From Bacteroidaceae bacterium (GTDB lineage Bacteria; Bacteroidota; Bacteroidia; Bacteroidales; Bacteroidaceae), in the NCBI GenBank assembly GCA_017552435.1, contig JAFZPZ010000128.1:1-64000 (forward strand): a stretch of DNA of 64,000 nucleotides. Reading direction: 5' to 3'. Below the pieces are notes generated by a model. The model was not told the origin of the DNA, ran no database searches, and saw only the letters and a program-made list of their open reading frames with translations. This document shows positions 24,275 through 31,938 of this stretch, piece by piece; position 1 is the first letter of the stretch, and the number at the start of each line of letters is the position of its first letter. A program made the position numbers and the translations under genes.

Positions 24275-26323
24275 CTATTTTATCAGCTCCACGCTTCTCT
24301 TTACGAAGCGGGTGAGTGCTTCGCCTTTGAGGAGGCCGTTTTGCAAGAGGGCAAGGTCGATGAGCTGGTGAACGCGGTCGTTGCCTTCTGCGTAGGTCTT
24401 CAGCACATCGTCGCGCTTCTGCTGCTCGGCGCGGATGTCTTCACCGCACTTCTTCAGGTCGTCCTTTTCCTCCTGAGTGATTTCCTCGGGCTTCTTCTTG
24501 TCCTGCTCCTGACGGAGGACGGCTTGGCGGGCATTCAGTCCGCGCAGCTCTGCCTCGATAGGCTTCAGGGCTTCGGCGGTGTTCGCTTCCATGTCCTCGA
24601 GGACGCTCTTGATGAGTGGCGAATCGGTGTTGAGCACGATGTTATACATGTCGGGCATCTCGCCGTAGAAGGCCATTCCAGGCTGCAAGCGTGCCATCTC
24701 TTTCATCCTTCGCATGTATTCGCTCTGCGTCATCATGACTGGAAGGCTGTCCTCGCCAAGAGCCTGTGCCTCGACGTTGAAATCAACCTTCTCCGTCTTC
24801 GGAGCTTGCGAACGGAAGACTGTGATGAGTTTGTCTTCTCCCCCTAAAGGGGGTTGGGGGGTCTTTTCTTCCTTCTGAATAAGACGCTCAATCACATCGG
24901 CATCAACACGGGTAAAGCTTGTCTTCTCCAGCTTCCTTTCGAGCAAACCTACCAGCGGTGCATCGAGCTGACCGTCCATCAGGAGGACATTATAGCCCTT
25001 CTGCTTGGCGGCGTCGATGTAGGTGTATTGCGCGTCGGGATCGTTGGCATAGAGATAGACGAGCTGGCCGTCCTTGTTTGTCTGCTGGTCCTTGATGAGG
25101 GTTTGGTACTCGTCGAGGGTGTAGTGCTTGCCATCCGTGTCCTTCAGGAGGAAGTAACCCTTAGCCTTGTCGAAGTAATCTTCTTCGGTCAGCAGGCCGT
25201 AGTGGATGAATATCTTGATGTCGTCCCACTTCTTTTCGAAGTCCTCACGCTCGTTCTTGAAGATGCTGGCCAGACGGTCGCTCACCTTCTTGGTGATATA
25301 GGAGCTGATTTTCTTCACGTTGGCATCGCTCTGCAGGTAGCTTCGGCTGACGTTCAGGGGGATGTCGGGTGAGTCGATGACACCGTGCAGCAGCGTCAGG
25401 AACTCGGGCACAATACCCTCCACAGCATCGGTCACGAAGACCTGGTTGCAATAGAGCTGTATCTTGTTGCGCTGAACGTCGAGGTTGTTCTTTATCTTCG
25501 GGAAGTAGAGGATGCCGGTCAGGTTGAAGGGGTAATCCACGTTGAGGTGAATCCAGAAGAGCGGTTCGTCGGCCATAGGGAAGAGGTGGCGGTAGAACTC
25601 CTTGTAGTCCTCATCCTTCAGGTCGGCGGGCTTCTTTGCCCAAAGCGGCTCTACATTATTTATTATATTGTCTTCGTCGGTATCCACCTGCTTGCCGTCC
25701 TTCCACTCGGTCTTCTTTCCGAAGGCAATGGGTACGGGCAGGAAGTGGCAGTACTTGCGCAGCAGGCCTTCCAGCTTGTCCTTCTCGAGGAACTCCTGGC
25801 AGTCGTCGTCGATGTGCATCACGATGTCGGTACCGCGCTCTGCCTTCTCCACCTCTTCCAGGGTGAAGCTTGGGCTGCCGTCGCAACTCCATTTCACTGC
25901 GGGAGCGTCCTGATAGCTCTTCGTGATGATATCAACCTGCTTGCTCACCATGAACGAGCTGTAGAAGCCCAGTCCGAAGTGGCCGATAATGGCGTTGGCC
26001 TCGTCCTTGTACTTGTCCAGGAAGTCGTTGGCGCCGGAGAAGGCAATCTGGTTGATGTACTTCTCGATTTCGTCGGCCGTCATACCGATGCCGTTATCGC
26101 TGACGGTGATGGTCTTGGCGTCCTTATCGATGCTGACACGAATCTTCAGCTCGCCCATTTCGCCCTTGAAGTCGCCTTTGCCGGCGAGGGTTTTCAGCTT
26201 CTGTGTTGCATCTACTGCATTGCTTACGATTTCGCGAATAAAGATTTCGTGGTCGCTATAGAGGAACTTTTTGATGACGGGGAAGATATTCTCGGTTGTA
26301 ACCCCGATGTTACCTTGTTTCAT
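24275..26323 (-). CDS. htpG: Hsp90-family chaperone HtpG
   Basis: This 682-aa cytosolic chaperone has the N-terminal ATPase domain with NAVDATQKL, DNGIGMTADEI and GHFGLGFYSSFMV. A middle domain follows (residues about 230-480), then a C-terminal dimerisation domain. Around residues 484-496 the segment EKTPQPPLGGEDK is encoded by a GC-rich palindromic repeat (24836-24866), 31/32 identical to intergenic DNA at about 30515-30546. By comparison with E. coli HtpG this lies near the middle/C-terminal domain boundary, a tolerant place for an insertion. The protein is longer than the 624-aa E. coli form. Confidence 0.95.
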   Translation of the reverse strand: MKQGNIGVTTENIFPVIKKFLYSDHEIFIREIVSNAVDATQKLKTLAGKGDFKGEMGELKIRVSIDKDAKTITVSDNGIGMTADEIEKYINQIAFSGANDFLDKYKDEANAIIGHFGLGFYSSFMVSKQVDIITKSYQDAPAVKWSCDGSPSFTLEEVEKAERGTDIVMHIDDDCQEFLEKDKLEGLLRKYCHFLPVPIAFGKKTEWKDGKQVDTDEDNIINNVEPLWAKKPADLKDEDYKEFYRHLFPMADEPLFWIHLNVDYPFNLTGILYFPKIKNNLDVQRNKIQLYCNQVFVTDAVEGIVPEFLTLLHGVIDSPDIPLNVSRSYLQSDANVKKISSYITKKVSDRLASIFKNEREDFEKKWDDIKIFIHYGLLTEEDYFDKAKGYFLLKDTDGKHYTLDEYQTLIKDQQTNKDGQLVYLYANDPDAQYTYIDAAKQKGYNVLLMDGQLDAPLVGLLERKLEKTSFTRVDADVIERLIQKEEKTPQPPLGGEDKLITVFRSQAPKTEKVDFNVEAQALGEDSLPVMMTQSEYMRRMKEMARLQPGMAFYGEMPDMYNIVLNTDSPLIKSVLEDMEANTAEALKPIEAELRGLNARQAVLRQEQDKKKPEEITQEEKDDLKKCGEDIRAEQQKRDDVLKTYAEGNDRVHQLIDLALLQNGLLKGEALTRFVKRSVELIK
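24836..24866. repeat. palindromic repeat copy inside htpG
   Basis: TCCCCCTAAAGGGGG followed by TTGGGGGGTCTTTTC. It matches the intergenic copy at 30515-30546 at all but one position. Read leftward it encodes KTPQPPLGGE in frame. Confidence 0.9.
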
Positions 26324-26328
26324 ATTTT

Positions 26329-26430
26329 TGGTCGTTTGGGAAATTAGTCGTTTGGTCGTTTGGGAAATTAGTCGTTTGGTCGTTTGGTCGTTTGGTCGTT
26401 TGGGGGATTAGTCGTTTGGTCGTTTGGGAA
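26329..26430. repeat. GTCGTTTG tandem array between htpG and clpC
   Basis: The array has about ten copies of GTCGTTTG, some separated by GGAAATTA or GGGGATTA, giving a partial 24-bp higher-order unit. Short copies occur at 29461-29490 and 43199-43231, in both cases next to gene ends. Confidence 0.85.
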
Positions 26431-26440
26431 TTTAATCCGT

Positions 26441-28969
26441 TTAATCCGTTGTTATAATAATCTTTTCTTTGTTTTCTGAATCTGTGTTGGCGAGGAAATT
26501 CAGTGCCGGCTCTGTCTGCTCCATGAGCAGTTCGCAGAGCGGGTCTTCCAGCAGGTCCTGAATGGCGCGCTTCAGGGGACGGGCACCGAACTGTATGTCG
26601 TAGCCCTTCTTGCCGAGCAGTTCGCGAGCTTCCGGAGTAACCTCGAGGGTGTGACCCAGGTCCTTGACACGTTCCAGCAACGGACGCAGCTCGATGTCAA
26701 CGATGCGCTGCAGGTCTTCCTGCGAGAGGTGGTCGAAGTAAACGATGTTGTCCAGACGGTTGATGAACTCGGGCGCAAACTGCTTCTCGATGGCTTTCTT
26801 CACGATGTCGCGATTCTGCTTCTTGCTGACGGTGCTGTCCGTCTGGTTTTGGAACCCGATGCCGTTGCCGAAGTCGCGTATCTGCTTCGTGCCGCAGTTG
26901 CTCGTCATGATGATGACGGTGTTGCGGAAGTCGATGGTATTGCCGTTGCCGTCGGTCAGGCGGCCTTCGTCCATCACCTGCAGCAGGAGGTTGAAGACAT
27001 CGCTGTGTGCTTTCTCGATTTCGTCGAGCAGCACGATGGAGTAGGGCTTGCGGCGCACTTGTTCCGTGAGTTGTCCGCCCTCGTCGTAACCCACATATCC
27101 CGGAGGAGCACCCACCATGCGGCTGACGGTGTGCTTCTCCATGTATTCGCTCATATCGATGCGGATGATGGCGTCTGCCTTGCCGAACAGTTCTTCTGCC
27201 AGGCACTTTGCCAGGTATGTCTTGCCCACACCGGTCGGTCCTACGAAGAGGAAGGTGCCGATGGGCTTCTGTGGGTCTTTCAGTCCTACACGGCTGCGCT
27301 GAATAGCTCTTGCAATCGTAGCCACAGCCTCGTCCTGGCCGATGACTTTATTTTGCAACGCATCTTTCATATTGCGCAGGCGCTGGTTCTCTTCCATACC
27401 GATGCGCTGAACGGGAATGCCGGTCATAGTGCTGACCACCTCCGCCACGATCTGTTCATCGATAAGGCTTCGCTCGCTTTCGCTGAGCGTCTTCTCCCAG
27501 ACCTGTTTGGCCTGTTCCAGCTCTTGCTGCAGAGACTTGCATTTGTCGCGCAGGTCGGCAGCATGTTCGAAATCCTGATGTGCAGCAGCATCGACTTTCT
27601 TCTGGTCGAGCTCCTCTATGAGTTTCTCCAGGCGGAGAATCTCTTCGGGAACAGGGTAGTTCTGGATGCGCATTCGGCTGCCAGCTTCGTCCATGACATC
27701 GATTGCCTTGTCTGGGAAGCTGCGGTCGGTGATGTATCGACCGGTCATCTTGACGCAAGCCAGCAGGGCATCATCCGTATAGCGTACATTATGATGCTTC
27801 TCGTAGCGTTCGCGCAGGTTCTGCAGTATCAGCAACGTCTCTTCTGCAGTAGGGGGAGCCACCTGCACCTTCTGGAAGCGGCGCTCCAGGGCACCGTCCT
27901 TCTCGATGCTTTTGCGGAACTCGTCGAGCGTTGTGGCCCCGATACATTGGAACTCACCCCGGCTCAGGGCGGGCTTCAGCATGTTTGCAGCATCCATCGA
28001 ACCAGCCGCATTACCGGCACCCACTAAGGTGTGAATCTCGTCGATGAAGACGATGATTTCGGGATTCTGCTGGAGCTCCTTGATGATGCAACGCAGGCGT
28101 TCCTCGAACTGTCCACGATACTTCGTGCCAGCCACCACGCTTGCCAGGTCGAGCACCACAAGGCGCTTGTTCCAGAGTGTGCGACTGATTCTATGGGAAA
28201 CGATGCGTTGTGCCAGTCCTTCCACGATGGCACTCTTGCCCACGCCGGGTTCGCCGATGAGGATTGGGTTGTTCTTCTTCCTGCGGTTCAGGATCTGGGC
28301 CACACGTTCAATCTCCTTCTCTCTGCCCACAACGGGGTCGAGCAGGTCATCCGCAGCCATTTGTGTCAGGTCGGTGCCGAAGTTGTCCAGGGCAGGCGTC
28401 TTGCTTTCCTGCTTCTTCTGCTGACGAATGGAGATCACATTGCCTTCCAGCCCTGCTGATACAGGCTCCATGTCTTCATCATCGTCATCGTCAGAGTCAT
28501 CGTCGTTATTATTTGAATTTTGAATATTGAATTTTGAATTGTCAGTAGGGGCTTGCACCTTATCGTAAGTGATATCCAGCCTTTGCAGGATGTCGCTTGC
28601 CTCGTTGTCGTTAGCCTTCAGGATGGCCAGCAGAACATGAATCGGCTCGATGCTCTCCGACTTCATCAAGCTTGCCTCGAGCTTGCAAAGGCGCATGATG
28701 CGGTTTGCCTGCGTGTCGAAGTTCATATCGGCTGGGGTGGGGGAGATGAGCACCTGGTGCTGGCGGGCTGTCATCTCCAGCTGACTCTTGAGCGCAGTAA
28801 TGCCGTCTGGCAGGTAATATGCCAGAAGCTGACTTGCCTTGTTGTCTGTATGGCGTATGATGCCGAGCAGGAGGTGCAGCGGCGAGACGCTGCCACAATG
28901 CAGTCGGCTTGCCTCTTCCTTGCTGAAGTTCAGTATGTTGAACGTATCTGGTGAGAAATTTGTTGTCAT
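26441..28969 (-). CDS. clpC: AAA+ unfoldase ClpC (Clp protease ATP-binding subunit)
   Basis: This 842-aa Hsp100 protein has a Clp-N double repeat (1-145), an acidic linker, and AAA-1 with [18 protein letters not shown]-like coiled-coil middle segment follows ([17 protein letters not shown]), then AAA-2 with [14 protein letters not shown]. The GIGF tripeptide near residue 705 fits the ClpP-binding loop, so it should unfold proteins for ClpP. ATG 28969 ([10 protein letters not shown]) is preferred over the in-frame upstream start at 29041 because Clp-N begins there and two promoters lie at 29092-29247. The linker [15 protein letters not shown] is partly repeat-derived and is followed by an Asp-rich run. 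Confidence 0.93.
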   Translation of the reverse strand: MTTNFSPDTFNILNFSKEEASRLHCGSVSPLHLLLGIIRHTDNKASQLLAYYLPDGITALKSQLEMTARQHQVLISPTPADMNFDTQANRIMRLCKLEASLMKSESIEPIHVLLAILKANDNEASDILQRLDITYDKVQAPTDNSKFNIQNSNNNDDDSDDDDDEDMEPVSAGLEGNVISIRQQKKQESKTPALDNFGTDLTQMAADDLLDPVVGREKEIERVAQILNRRKKNNPILIGEPGVGKSAIVEGLAQRIVSHRISRTLWNKRLVVLDLASVVAGTKYRGQFEERLRCIIKELQQNPEIIVFIDEIHTLVGAGNAAGSMDAANMLKPALSRGEFQCIGATTLDEFRKSIEKDGALERRFQKVQVAPPTAEETLLILQNLRERYEKHHNVRYTDDALLACVKMTGRYITDRSFPDKAIDVMDEAGSRMRIQNYPVPEEILRLEKLIEELDQKKVDAAAHQDFEHAADLRDKCKSLQQELEQAKQVWEKTLSESERSLIDEQIVAEVVSTMTGIPVQRIGMEENQRLRNMKDALQNKVIGQDEAVATIARAIQRSRVGLKDPQKPIGTFLFVGPTGVGKTYLAKCLAEELFGKADAIIRIDMSEYMEKHTVSRMVGAPPGYVGYDEGGQLTEQVRRKPYSIVLLDEIEKAHSDVFNLLLQVMDEGRLTDGNGNTIDFRNTVIIMTSNCGTKQIRDFGNGIGFQNQTDSTVSKKQNRDIVKKAIEKQFAPEFINRLDNIVYFDHLSQEDLQRIVDIELRPLLERVKDLGHTLEVTPEARELLGKKGYDIQFGARPLKRAIQDLLEDPLCELLMEQTEPALNFLANTDSENKEKIIITTD
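28511..28540. repeat. TTTGAATT-type repeat inside clpC
   Basis: Three TTTGAATT-like units in frame, encoding [10 protein letters not shown] in the linker between Clp-N and the first AAA domain. Confidence 0.75.
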
Positions 28970-29091
28970 GTTTATGTCAAATCTCTGTTCAAAAATATTA
29001 ATTTCCAAATCACAATTATGTCGTCTGCAAACATTTAACAAATGTCATGCCAAACAGCATCTTTGTCACTATTTCTATACTTAGAACCCCA

Positions 29092-29122
29092 CAAAGGTAC
29101 GAATAAGTGAGCGAAAAACAAA
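29092..29122 (-). promoter_or_regulatory. clpC promoter, proximal copy
   Basis: Leftward: TTTG (29122-29119), 19 nt, TACCTTTG (29099-29092), an exact consensus match. It lies in the proximal copy of a duplicated 70-bp block. Confidence 0.75.
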
Positions 29123-29216
29123 AGGAAAACATAAGTTTTTCTTTTTATTTCCGAACGGGAGGAATCCGGCTTGCCGCCTGAGCACCTACGGAGCGCAAGA
29201 AATTAGAGGCTAATCT

Positions 29217-29247
29217 CAAAGGTACGAATAAGTGAGAGAAATACAAA
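29217..29247 (-). promoter_or_regulatory. clpC promoter, distal copy
   Basis: Leftward: TTTG (29247-29244), 19 nt, TACCTTTG (29224-29217). Mismatches between the two copies spare both motifs. Confidence 0.7.
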
Positions 29248-29284
29248 AAGAAAACATAAGTTTTTCTTTTTATTTCCGAGCGGG

Positions 29285-29325
29285 AGTAAAAAAAGAGCCA
29301 GGCCCGCAATCGCGAGCCCGGCTTC
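29285..29325 (-). terminator. Rho-independent terminator of the smalltalk gene
   Basis: Leftward: AAGCCGGGCTCGC, loop GATT, GCGGGCCTGGCT, then seven T. It is related in sequence to the terminator at 41391-41434 at the other end of the accessory island. Confidence 0.85.
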
Positions 29326-29355
29326 ATTTTGAATTTTTAATTTTATAATTTTGAA

Positions 29356-29457
29356 TTAGAGTAGCCCCATGCAGGAGGTGACTCCCAGGCTGGTTGCGAT
29401 AGCCGTCAGAATGGCGATTATCGTCTGAATGATGAATTTCCAAGTTTCTTTTTTCAT
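29356..29457 (-). CDS. smalltalk family micro-protein, 33 aa
   Basis: The peptide begins MKKETWKFIIQ, continues with an Ile/Ala/Thr-rich helix (TIIAILTAIATSLGV) and ends TSCMGLL. This matches the pattern of the Bacteroidetes smalltalk proteins, which usually lie between an HU-like gene and a peptidoglycan amidase gene. Here the HU-like gene is 336 bp upstream and no amidase follows. One hydrophobic helix plus a Cys suggests membrane association, but the function is not known. Confidence 0.8.
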   Translation of the reverse strand: MKKETWKFIIQTIIAILTAIATSLGVTSCMGLL

Positions 29458-29460
29458 AAT

Positions 29461-29490
29461 TTTAGTCGTTTAGTTGTTTGGTCGTTTGGG
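29461..29490. repeat. GTCGTTTG repeat, short copy
   Basis: TAGTCGTTTAGTTGTTTGG followed by TCGTTTGGGG, just upstream of the smalltalk start. It is related to 26329-26430. Confidence 0.7.
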
Positions 29491-29578
29491 GATTCAACAA
29501 AAACCTTAAAAACTCTCATTTATCATTTGTCATTTATCATTTAGGGCAAAGTCCGTATTAAATTTTTTCTTGGTTTTT

Positions 29579-29704
29579 CCTGTGTGTGCTGCAAGCCTTT
29601 AGGCTGTCTATGGGTGTCAGGCAAAGAAATGGTTAAGCTTGCTTAAACAGGACTTTGGATGATACCTATAGACCAATGCTCACAGAGCATGCAGCACAGA
29701 CAGG
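29579..29704 (+). ncRNA. candidate structured RNA (6S-like rod with side hairpins)
   Basis: Arms 29579-29593 and 29690-29704 form a 15-bp closing stem with one mismatch. On each strand of the next bubble sits a small hairpin: AGCC-TTTA-GGCT at 29594-29605 and ATGCTC-ACA-GAGCAT at 29676-29690. Then 606-618 pairs with 661-673 over 13 bp, CAAAG (622-626) with CTTTG (653-657), and TTAAG-CTTG-CTTAA (633-646) caps the rod. Both imperfect pairs in the 13-bp stem are G.U on the + strand but A.C on the other, which favours a + transcript. T-rich GGGGTTTTGATGGTTTTT follows. The layout resembles 6S RNA, but this identity is inference. Only a weak -7 (TAAATTTT at 29559) is seen upstream. Confidence 0.5.
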
Positions 29705-29762
29705 GGTTTTGATGGTTTTTGTTCTCCTAATTTTTAATCTTTAATCCTTAATCTTTAATCCG

Positions 29763-29793
29763 ATTTAACCCGGGCATTGAGCCCGGATTAAAT
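29763..29793 (-). terminator. terminator of the HU-like gene
   Basis: A 13-bp stem, ATTTAAyCCGGGC with GCCCGG.TTAAAT and loop ATTGA, lies directly after the HU-like stop codon. Its single imperfect pair is a T.G wobble on the - strand, consistent with leftward transcription. Confidence 0.6.
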
Positions 29794-30369
29794 TTACTCA
29801 GCGTCTCCGATCGGGCCGTCACCGCCACCGTTGTCGTCACCGCCTTCGCCGCCGGTGTTGCCACCAGTGCTGCCACCATCGTTTCCGCCGGTGTTGCCAC
29901 CGTTGCCGGTGTTCTCCGGATCTTCGACCTCTTCGTTGGTTGTGTCGTCGGTCACGCGCTTCACCTCGTTGCCGTCCTTGTCGTAGCAGGTGATGGAGAC
30001 CTTCAGCTGCTTCAGCTCGTTCTTGATGTCCACGCTGGGCGTGTAAACCACCTTGCGGCTGCGGATGAGGGACTTCGCCACGTCGTTCACGTCGGCTACA
30101 GCATCGGCGTTCATGCTGAAGCGCAGGCTGCCCAGGCCGGGGATAGCTACCGAGTGGCCTTCGGTCACCCATGCCTTGATGACTTCGCCGATGGCGTCCC
30201 ATGCGCCCTTCAGGGCTCCGCGTGCGATGCCGCTGCGGACGGATGCCTCCTGGATGACCTTGCTTTCGGCCAGTCGGCTGTAGGTTTCGGGTCTCATGAC
30301 GTACAGGAGCGTGCCTGCGTCGGTCTTGCTGAATTTAACCAGCGTCTGTTGTGCTTTGATGTTAATCAT
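29794..30369 (-). CDS. HU-like DNA-binding protein with Gly/Asn/Asp-rich tail, 191 aa
   Basis: Residues 1-130 fit the Bacteroidetes HU/IHF-like family (the type usually found next to smalltalk genes): helical dimerisation segments (RSGIARGALKGAWDAIGEVIKAWV), then the strands GHSVAIPGLGSLRFSMN. From about residue 148 the sequence is a low-complexity Glu/Gly/Asn/Asp tail (TGGNDGGSTGG type). The basic core should bind DNA, and the acidic flexible tail may modulate it. It points out of the island together with smalltalk. Its role in this conserved module is unknown. Confidence 0.82.
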   Translation of the reverse strand: MINIKAQQTLVKFSKTDAGTLLYVMRPETYSRLAESKVIQEASVRSGIARGALKGAWDAIGEVIKAWVTEGHSVAIPGLGSLRFSMNADAVADVNDVAKSLIRSRKVVYTPSVDIKNELKQLKVSITCYDKDGNEVKRVTDDTTNEEVEDPENTGNGGNTGGNDGGSTGGNTGGEGGDDNGGGDGPIGDAE

Positions 30370-30371
30370 AA

Positions 30372-30408
30372 TTGTTGGACCCTCTCCTTAACCCTCTCCC
30401 ATAAGGGC
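30372..30408. repeat. GC-rich palindromic repeat, copy B
   Basis: CCCTCTCC, TTAACCCTCTCCC, ATAAGGGCGAGGG lies in the leader of the HU-like gene. It is the same style of element as 22264-22299 and 38700-38736. Confidence 0.6.
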
Positions 30409-30511
30409 GAGGGAACTGCTTTGCAGGGTCTTGGGCAGTTTCGTTAGTAAATAGTTTTTGTTCTCTCTATTTTGCACCGGTACTTTTTCTGTTTTGTAAA
30501 GATATTTCCGT

Positions 30512-30546
30512 ATCTCCCCCTAAAGGGGGCTGGGGGGTCTTTTCAC
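30512..30546. repeat. palindromic repeat, intergenic copy of the htpG insert
   Basis: TCTCCCCCTAAAGGGGG plus CTGGGGGGTCTTTTC, one base different from the copy inside htpG at 24836-24866. Confidence 0.85.
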
Positions 30547-30641
30547 TTCTCCGTAGGAGAATTTTATCTCTTCCGCCGAGGAATTTTTTTGCTCCGCCGA
30601 GCAGTTTTTTCGCATGGGCGTGTGTCGTTCTTTTTCTGATG

Positions 30642-30672
30642 CAAAGGTACGACAATTTTCTGAAATTGTAAA
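30642..30672 (-). promoter_or_regulatory. promoter of the HU-like gene
   Basis: Leftward: TTTA (30672-30669), 19 nt, TACCTTTG (30649-30642). The -7 is perfect and the -33 has one mismatch. The leader is about 270 nt and contains two palindromic repeats. Confidence 0.55.
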
Positions 30673-30740
30673 GATATTTCACATAAACTTTTTTGAAAAG
30701 TCCCGACTTTTTTTGAGAATATTTTTATGGTCACTGTTTT

Positions 30741-30950
30741 TGTGTATCAGATATCAGATATCAGTTTCTACAGGAGCACATAAAATATATGGCCCCCAAC
30801 AATTAGAATAGATATATAATATTTTATATATCTATTCTAAATCATTCTCCCCCCATTTTCTTGCTTTCATTCTTCACTCTTAACTCTTCACTCTTAACTC
30901 CCTCTTGTCCCCCCTCGCCAGAAAAACTGATATCTGATATCTGATACACA
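30741..30950. repeat. 27-bp perfect inverted repeat flanking 156 bp
   Basis: 30741-30767 and 30924-30950 are exact inverse copies. Each arm contains three tandem TATCAGA-type heptamers. The pair lies between the divergent promoters of the HU-like gene (left) and the VapD operon (right). The 156-bp spacer holds the palindrome at 30803-30840 and no consensus promoter. Confidence 0.9.
30803..30840. repeat. perfect 17-bp palindrome with 4-nt loop
   Basis: TTAGAATAGATATATAA, TATT, then the exact inverse complement. It is A/T-rich and could extrude as a cruciform or bind a dimeric protein. It is nearly centred between the two arms of the larger inverted repeat. Confidence 0.9.
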
Positions 30951-31053
30951 TATACCCCGATTCTTTTTCAACGTTTTCCAATAAAATAGACGAAAACGAA
31001 AACAAGAAAATAACGCGCGCGATCTTTGAAATACTGAAAAAAGAGGGAATTAT

Positions 31054-31085
31054 TTTGGTTAATTCATAGAATATGCTTATCTTTG
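31054..31085 (+). promoter_or_regulatory. promoter of the VapD operon
   Basis: TTTG (31054-31057), 20 nt, TATCTTTG (31078-31085), 24 bp before the first start codon. Confidence 0.75.
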
Positions 31086-31109
31086 CAGCGGATAAAAGTA
31101 TAAAGGGAT

Positions 31110-31286
31110 ATGGCATTAGGTGAATATGTGATGATATCTCCAGACCTGACGCAATATGGCGAATGGGTGAAGGGACAGGTGATAGAAGTTGAGGACAACT
31201 CCTTCGTAGGTACTGTAATTTCGGCTCAGACTGAGGACGGCAACATTTTCTTTGGCAAAGCAGCTGACTTCAAGAGAGTGGCCTGA
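31110..31286 (+). CDS. 58-aa protein upstream of vapD, candidate antitoxin
   Basis: The protein begins MALGEYVMISPDL and is acidic, with a likely small beta-barrel pattern (GEWVKGQVIEVEDN, FVGTVISAQTEDGNIFFG). It ends 2 nt before the VapD-like gene, so translation is coupled. In Haemophilus the short gene before vapD (vapX) encodes the antitoxin, and the position here suggests the same role by analogy. No clear sequence relation to VapX can be claimed. Confidence 0.6.
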   Translation: MALGEYVMISPDLTQYGEWVKGQVIEVEDNSFVGTVISAQTEDGNIFFGKAADFKRVA

Positions 31287-31288
31287 CG

Positions 31289-31570
31289 ATGTACGCACTT
31301 AGTTTCGATATGGTTGTCTCGGACCTGACGACCAACTATGGAGAGCCCTACAACAAGGCATATTACGAAATAAAGAACCTGCTCAGAGCCGACGGTTTTG
31401 AGTGGATTCAGGGCAGCACCTATATCACCCGCTCTGATGACCTTTCCACACTGTTCCGTGCCATCATGCACCTGAAACAGATTCCTTGGTTTGTAGCCTC
31501 GGTGCGCGACATCCGCGGTTATCGCGTAGAGGAATGGTCGGACTTCACTGCCCTCGTGAAAACCGAATAA
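31289..31570 (+). CDS. vapD: VapD-family endoribonuclease toxin-like protein
   Basis: This 93-aa protein matches the VapD pattern throughout: MYALSFDMVVSDL with the conserved Asp7, GEPYNKAYYEIKNLL, GFEWIQGSTYI, IPWFVASVRDIRGYRVEEWSDFT. VapD proteins share the Cas2 ferredoxin-like fold and act as purine-specific mRNA interferases; the residue equal to Asp7 is important in the H. pylori enzyme. It lies between a candidate antitoxin and an XRE regulator in one operon. It is not Cas2, since no cas genes or repeats are nearby. Confidence 0.85.
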   Translation: MYALSFDMVVSDLTTNYGEPYNKAYYEIKNLLRADGFEWIQGSTYITRSDDLSTLFRAIMHLKQIPWFVASVRDIRGYRVEEWSDFTALVKTE

Positions 31571-31581
31571 CCAATAACATC

Positions 31582-31884
31582 ATGGACAAAGACGCTTTTC
31601 GCCGATATCAGTCACCCACACCGTCTAAATGGCGTGAGAGGGCTGAATGGCGACAGCGGAACAAGTCTTGGCTGCGCCACTCCCAGCATATAGCTATGCT
31701 CATGCTTGACAGGATGGAAGAATTGAACATGACACAAAAGCAACTAGCTGCCCATATGGGATGCAGCCAGCTATATGTGTCAAAGGTGCTGAAAGGACAG
31801 GGGAACCTTTCACTTGAAACGATATCCAAAATTGAGGACTGCCTGGAAATCCCAATTCTTCAGAAAGAGTTTGAGTTAGTTTAG
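31582..31884 (+). CDS. XRE-type helix-turn-helix protein, 100 aa
   Basis: It starts at ATG 31582 (MDKDAFRRYQS), 11 nt after the VapD-like gene. The Cro/C1 HTH at about residues 45-93 has MTQKQLAAHMGCSQLYVSKVLKGQGNLSLETISKIEDCL. The first 40 residues are basic and Trp/Arg-rich. It is the probable autoregulator, or a second antitoxin-type partner, of the VapD operon. The operon ends at a strong terminator (31939-31980). Confidence 0.85.
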   Translation: MDKDAFRRYQSPTPSKWRERAEWRQRNKSWLRHSQHIAMLMLDRMEELNMTQKQLAAHMGCSQLYVSKVLKGQGNLSLETISKIEDCLEIPILQKEFELV

Positions 31885-31938
31885 CGTCGTTTTTTGCCAT
31901 CCGGAGTTTGCAAACTGAGCAAATAAGCAATCTTTTTT

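Larger units (their letters stand above)
29092..29286. repeat. 70-bp duplicated promoter block upstream of clpC
   Basis: 29092-29161 and 29217-29286 are direct copies with 4 mismatches in 70, separated by 55 bp. Each carries a complete -33/-7 pair pointing to clpC, plus an identical A/T-rich upstream stretch. Confidence 0.9.

Noticed and set aside
25385-26347. 320-codon forward frame opposite htpG
   Set aside because: Shadow of the HtpG ATPase domain; no promoter and no protein-like features.
26329-26430. Possible CRISPR array
   Set aside because: The units are 8-24 bp with no unique spacers and no cas genes nearby; this is a simple tandem repeat.
26651-28027. 458-codon forward frame opposite clpC
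   Set aside because: ClpC motifs are complete on the other strand; antisense openness follows from the codon use.
30741-30950. Invertible promoter
   Set aside because: The inverted repeats are ideal in form, but the spacer has no TTTG/TAnnTTTG pair in either direction and no recombinase gene is adjacent; kept only as a repeat.
31289-31570. Cas2
   Set aside because: Size and fold class fit, but the motifs are those of VapD and there is no CRISPR or Cas1.
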